A DNA stretch of 6,206 nt from Clostridiaceae bacterium. Lineage in GTDB: Bacteria; Bacillota; Clostridia; Oscillospirales; QAMX01. The DNA lies in contig JAEDGJ010000140.1 in NCBI GenBank assembly GCA_016297585.1, forward strand, positions 1 to 6,206. The letters are read 5' to 3'. This document shows positions 5,053 through 6,206 of this stretch, piece by piece; position 1 is the first letter of the stretch; each line of letters opens with the position of its first letter. The position numbers and the translations under genes are program-made. The notes beneath the pieces were generated by a model that was not told the DNA's origin, searched no databases, and worked only from the letters and a program-made list of their open reading frames with translations.

Positions 5053-6206
5053 TTCGAGGCCCCCTCCTTGTCAAAATCGTCGTAGCGGTGGCAGGCCACC
5101 ACATGCGTCGGGCTGATGCGGCATTCCTTCGGATAGCGTCCGTCACAGGCCGCGACGCACTGCTCGCAGCGGTCCTTGAAATAGCAGTAGTCCGGCATAT
5201 CGATCGGATTGGGCACCTTGCCGGGAATCGAATACAGCCGGTCGACGCGCTTGCCGACGGCGGGCTTGGAGTTCATCAGGCCGATCGTATACGGATGCGC
5301 CGGGGATTTGAAGATATCCTCCGCCGTCCCCTTCTCGACGACCTTGCCCGCGTACATGACGACGACATAGTCCGCCATCTCTGCGATGACGCCGAGGTCG
5401 TGCGTGATGAGCATGATCGACGCGTTGATCTTGTCCTTCAAGTCGCGCAGCAGATCGAGGATCTGCGCCTGAATCGTCACGTCGAGCGCCGTGGTCGGCT
5501 CGTCCGCAATAATCAGCCGCGGATTGCACGCCAGCGCCATGGCGATCATGACACGCTGACGCATACCGCCCGACAGCTCATGCGGATACATGCTGTACAC
5601 GCCCTCGACATTCGCGATGCCGACCAGCTCGAGCATCTCGATCGTCCGCGCCTTGACGGCTTCCTTCGACATATGCGGGTTGTGCAGCGTGATGACCTCG
5701 TCGACCTGCGCGCCGATGCGGAACACCGGGTTCAGGCTCGTCATCGGCTCCTGGAAGATCATCGACACGTATTTGCCGCGGATCTTCTGCATCTCCGACG
5801 CCGGCGTTTTGGCGATGTCGATCGCCTCGTCGCCGAGATTCAGCCGGATCGCGCCGTCCACGATCTGTCCCTGCGGACGCTGCACGAGCTGCATCAGCGA
5901 AAGGCTCGTGACGCTCTTGCCGCAGCCGGACTCGCCGACGACGCCCACCGTCTTGCCGACCGGCACGTCAAAGCTGACGCCGTCGACGGCACGGACGGTA
6001 CCGACGTCCGAAAAGAAATAGGTGTGCAGGTCGTCAAACTCGACGACATTGTTCGGGTCGCGCATCTTCGTCACATATTCCTCGCGCGGCACCTTTTTCC
6101 GGTTGCGTTCCCGCTCGATCTGCGTGGTGATCCGGCGGTTGAACCGGGAGATCTGCCGGGATTCTTTTGCGGTCAGATAATCGACGCCGCCGGACTTGTT
6201 TTTCCG
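5049..6206 (-). CDS. oppD: Peptide ABC transporter ATP-binding protein, OppD/DppD type; 5' end possibly beyond window
   Basis: This is the second ATPase of the peptide importer. Counting from a GTG at 6092 (347 residues), it has Walker A GESGCGKS (53-60), Q-loop Q114, signature LSGGMRQR (173-180), Walker B LIIADEP (193-199, catalytic E198), switch H231 and the oligo_HPY tail with C303, C309, C316 and C324 in [4Fe-4S]-like spacing. The start is uncertain. The same frame runs without a stop from 6092 to the edge at 6206, 38 more codons with mostly G/C third positions, encoding a polar, basic segment (FNRRITTQIERERNRKK just before the GTG). I therefore give the gene as running off the right edge. 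Alternatives are GTG 6092, GTG 6074 (GAGG 5 nt upstream) or ATG 6065; the ATPase domain starts only after these. It heads the ATPase pair and overlaps oppF by 4 nt. Confidence 0.9.
   Translation of the reverse strand, partial: RKNKSGGVDYLTAKESRQISRFNRRITTQIERERNRKKVPREEYVTKMRDPNNVVEFDDLHTYFFSDVGTVRAVDGVSFDVPVGKTVGVVGESGCGKSVTSLSLMQLVQRPQGQIVDGAIRLNLGDEAIDIAKTPASEMQKIRGKYVSMIFQEPMTSLNPVFRIGAQVDEVITLHNPHMSKEAVKARTIEMLELVGIANVEGVYSMYPHELSGGMRQRVMIAMALACNPRLIIADEPTTALDVTIQAQILDLLRDLKDKINASIMLITHDLGVIAEMADYVVVMYAGKVVEKGTAEDIFKSPAHPYTIGLMNSKPAVGKRVDRLYSIPGKVPNPIDMPDYCYFKDRCEQCVAACDGRYPKECRISPTHVVACHRYDDFDKEGASK

Noticed and set aside
5143..5529. Second minus-strand open frame of 128 codons inside oppD
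   Set aside because: It overlaps the signature-to-C-terminal half of an intact ATPase in another frame and has a composition typical of shadows.

Overview
The window reads as a compact chromosomal segment from a high-GC, low-GC3-A/T member of the Bacillota, most likely a clostridial lineage such as Oscillospiraceae/Ruminococcaceae. That placement is an inference from the Opp/Dpp ATPase sequence style, separate hisI and hisE genes, strong GGAGG-type ribosome sites and a ComEA-family protein; no marker gene is present. Every supported gene lies on the minus strand, so transcription runs from high to low coordinates. No RNA gene, mobile element or CRISPR array is visible.

Region 1 (6206 down to about 3217) is the end of a peptide-uptake operon. 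It holds two ABC ATPases of the OppD/DppD and OppF/DppF type, joined by an ATGA stop/start overlap, then two small unrecognised membrane proteins (97 and 156 residues). It closes with a strong Rho-independent terminator. The permease and substrate-binding genes would be expected beyond the right edge. The OppD reading frame stays open to the window edge, so its true start may lie outside.

Region 2 (about 3205 down to 3125) is a short intergenic promoter region. It carries a near-consensus sigma-A promoter (TTTACA, 17 bp, TAAAAT with an upstream TG) and a roughly 32-nt leader with no room for a T-box or attenuator.

Region 3 (3124 down to 1) is a second operon: hisA, hisF, hisI, a ComEA-like helix-hairpin-helix membrane protein, hisE, and the start of a CapA-family metallophosphatase-like gene cut by the left edge. 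Gaps between genes are 4 to 17 nt and each gene has its own ribosome site, so they are very probably co-transcribed. HisE and HisI catalyse steps 2 and 3 of histidine biosynthesis, HisA isomerises ProFAR, and HisF forms the cyclase half of IGP synthase; the HisH partner and the other his genes are not in the window.

Most of the window is ordinary metabolism and transport. The points worth a second look are the DNA-binding-type gene lodged between hisI and hisE, the unusual linker of that protein, the possible OppD N-terminal extension, and the paired small membrane proteins behind the transporter ATPases. I found no convincing novel defence, mobile or RNA system.
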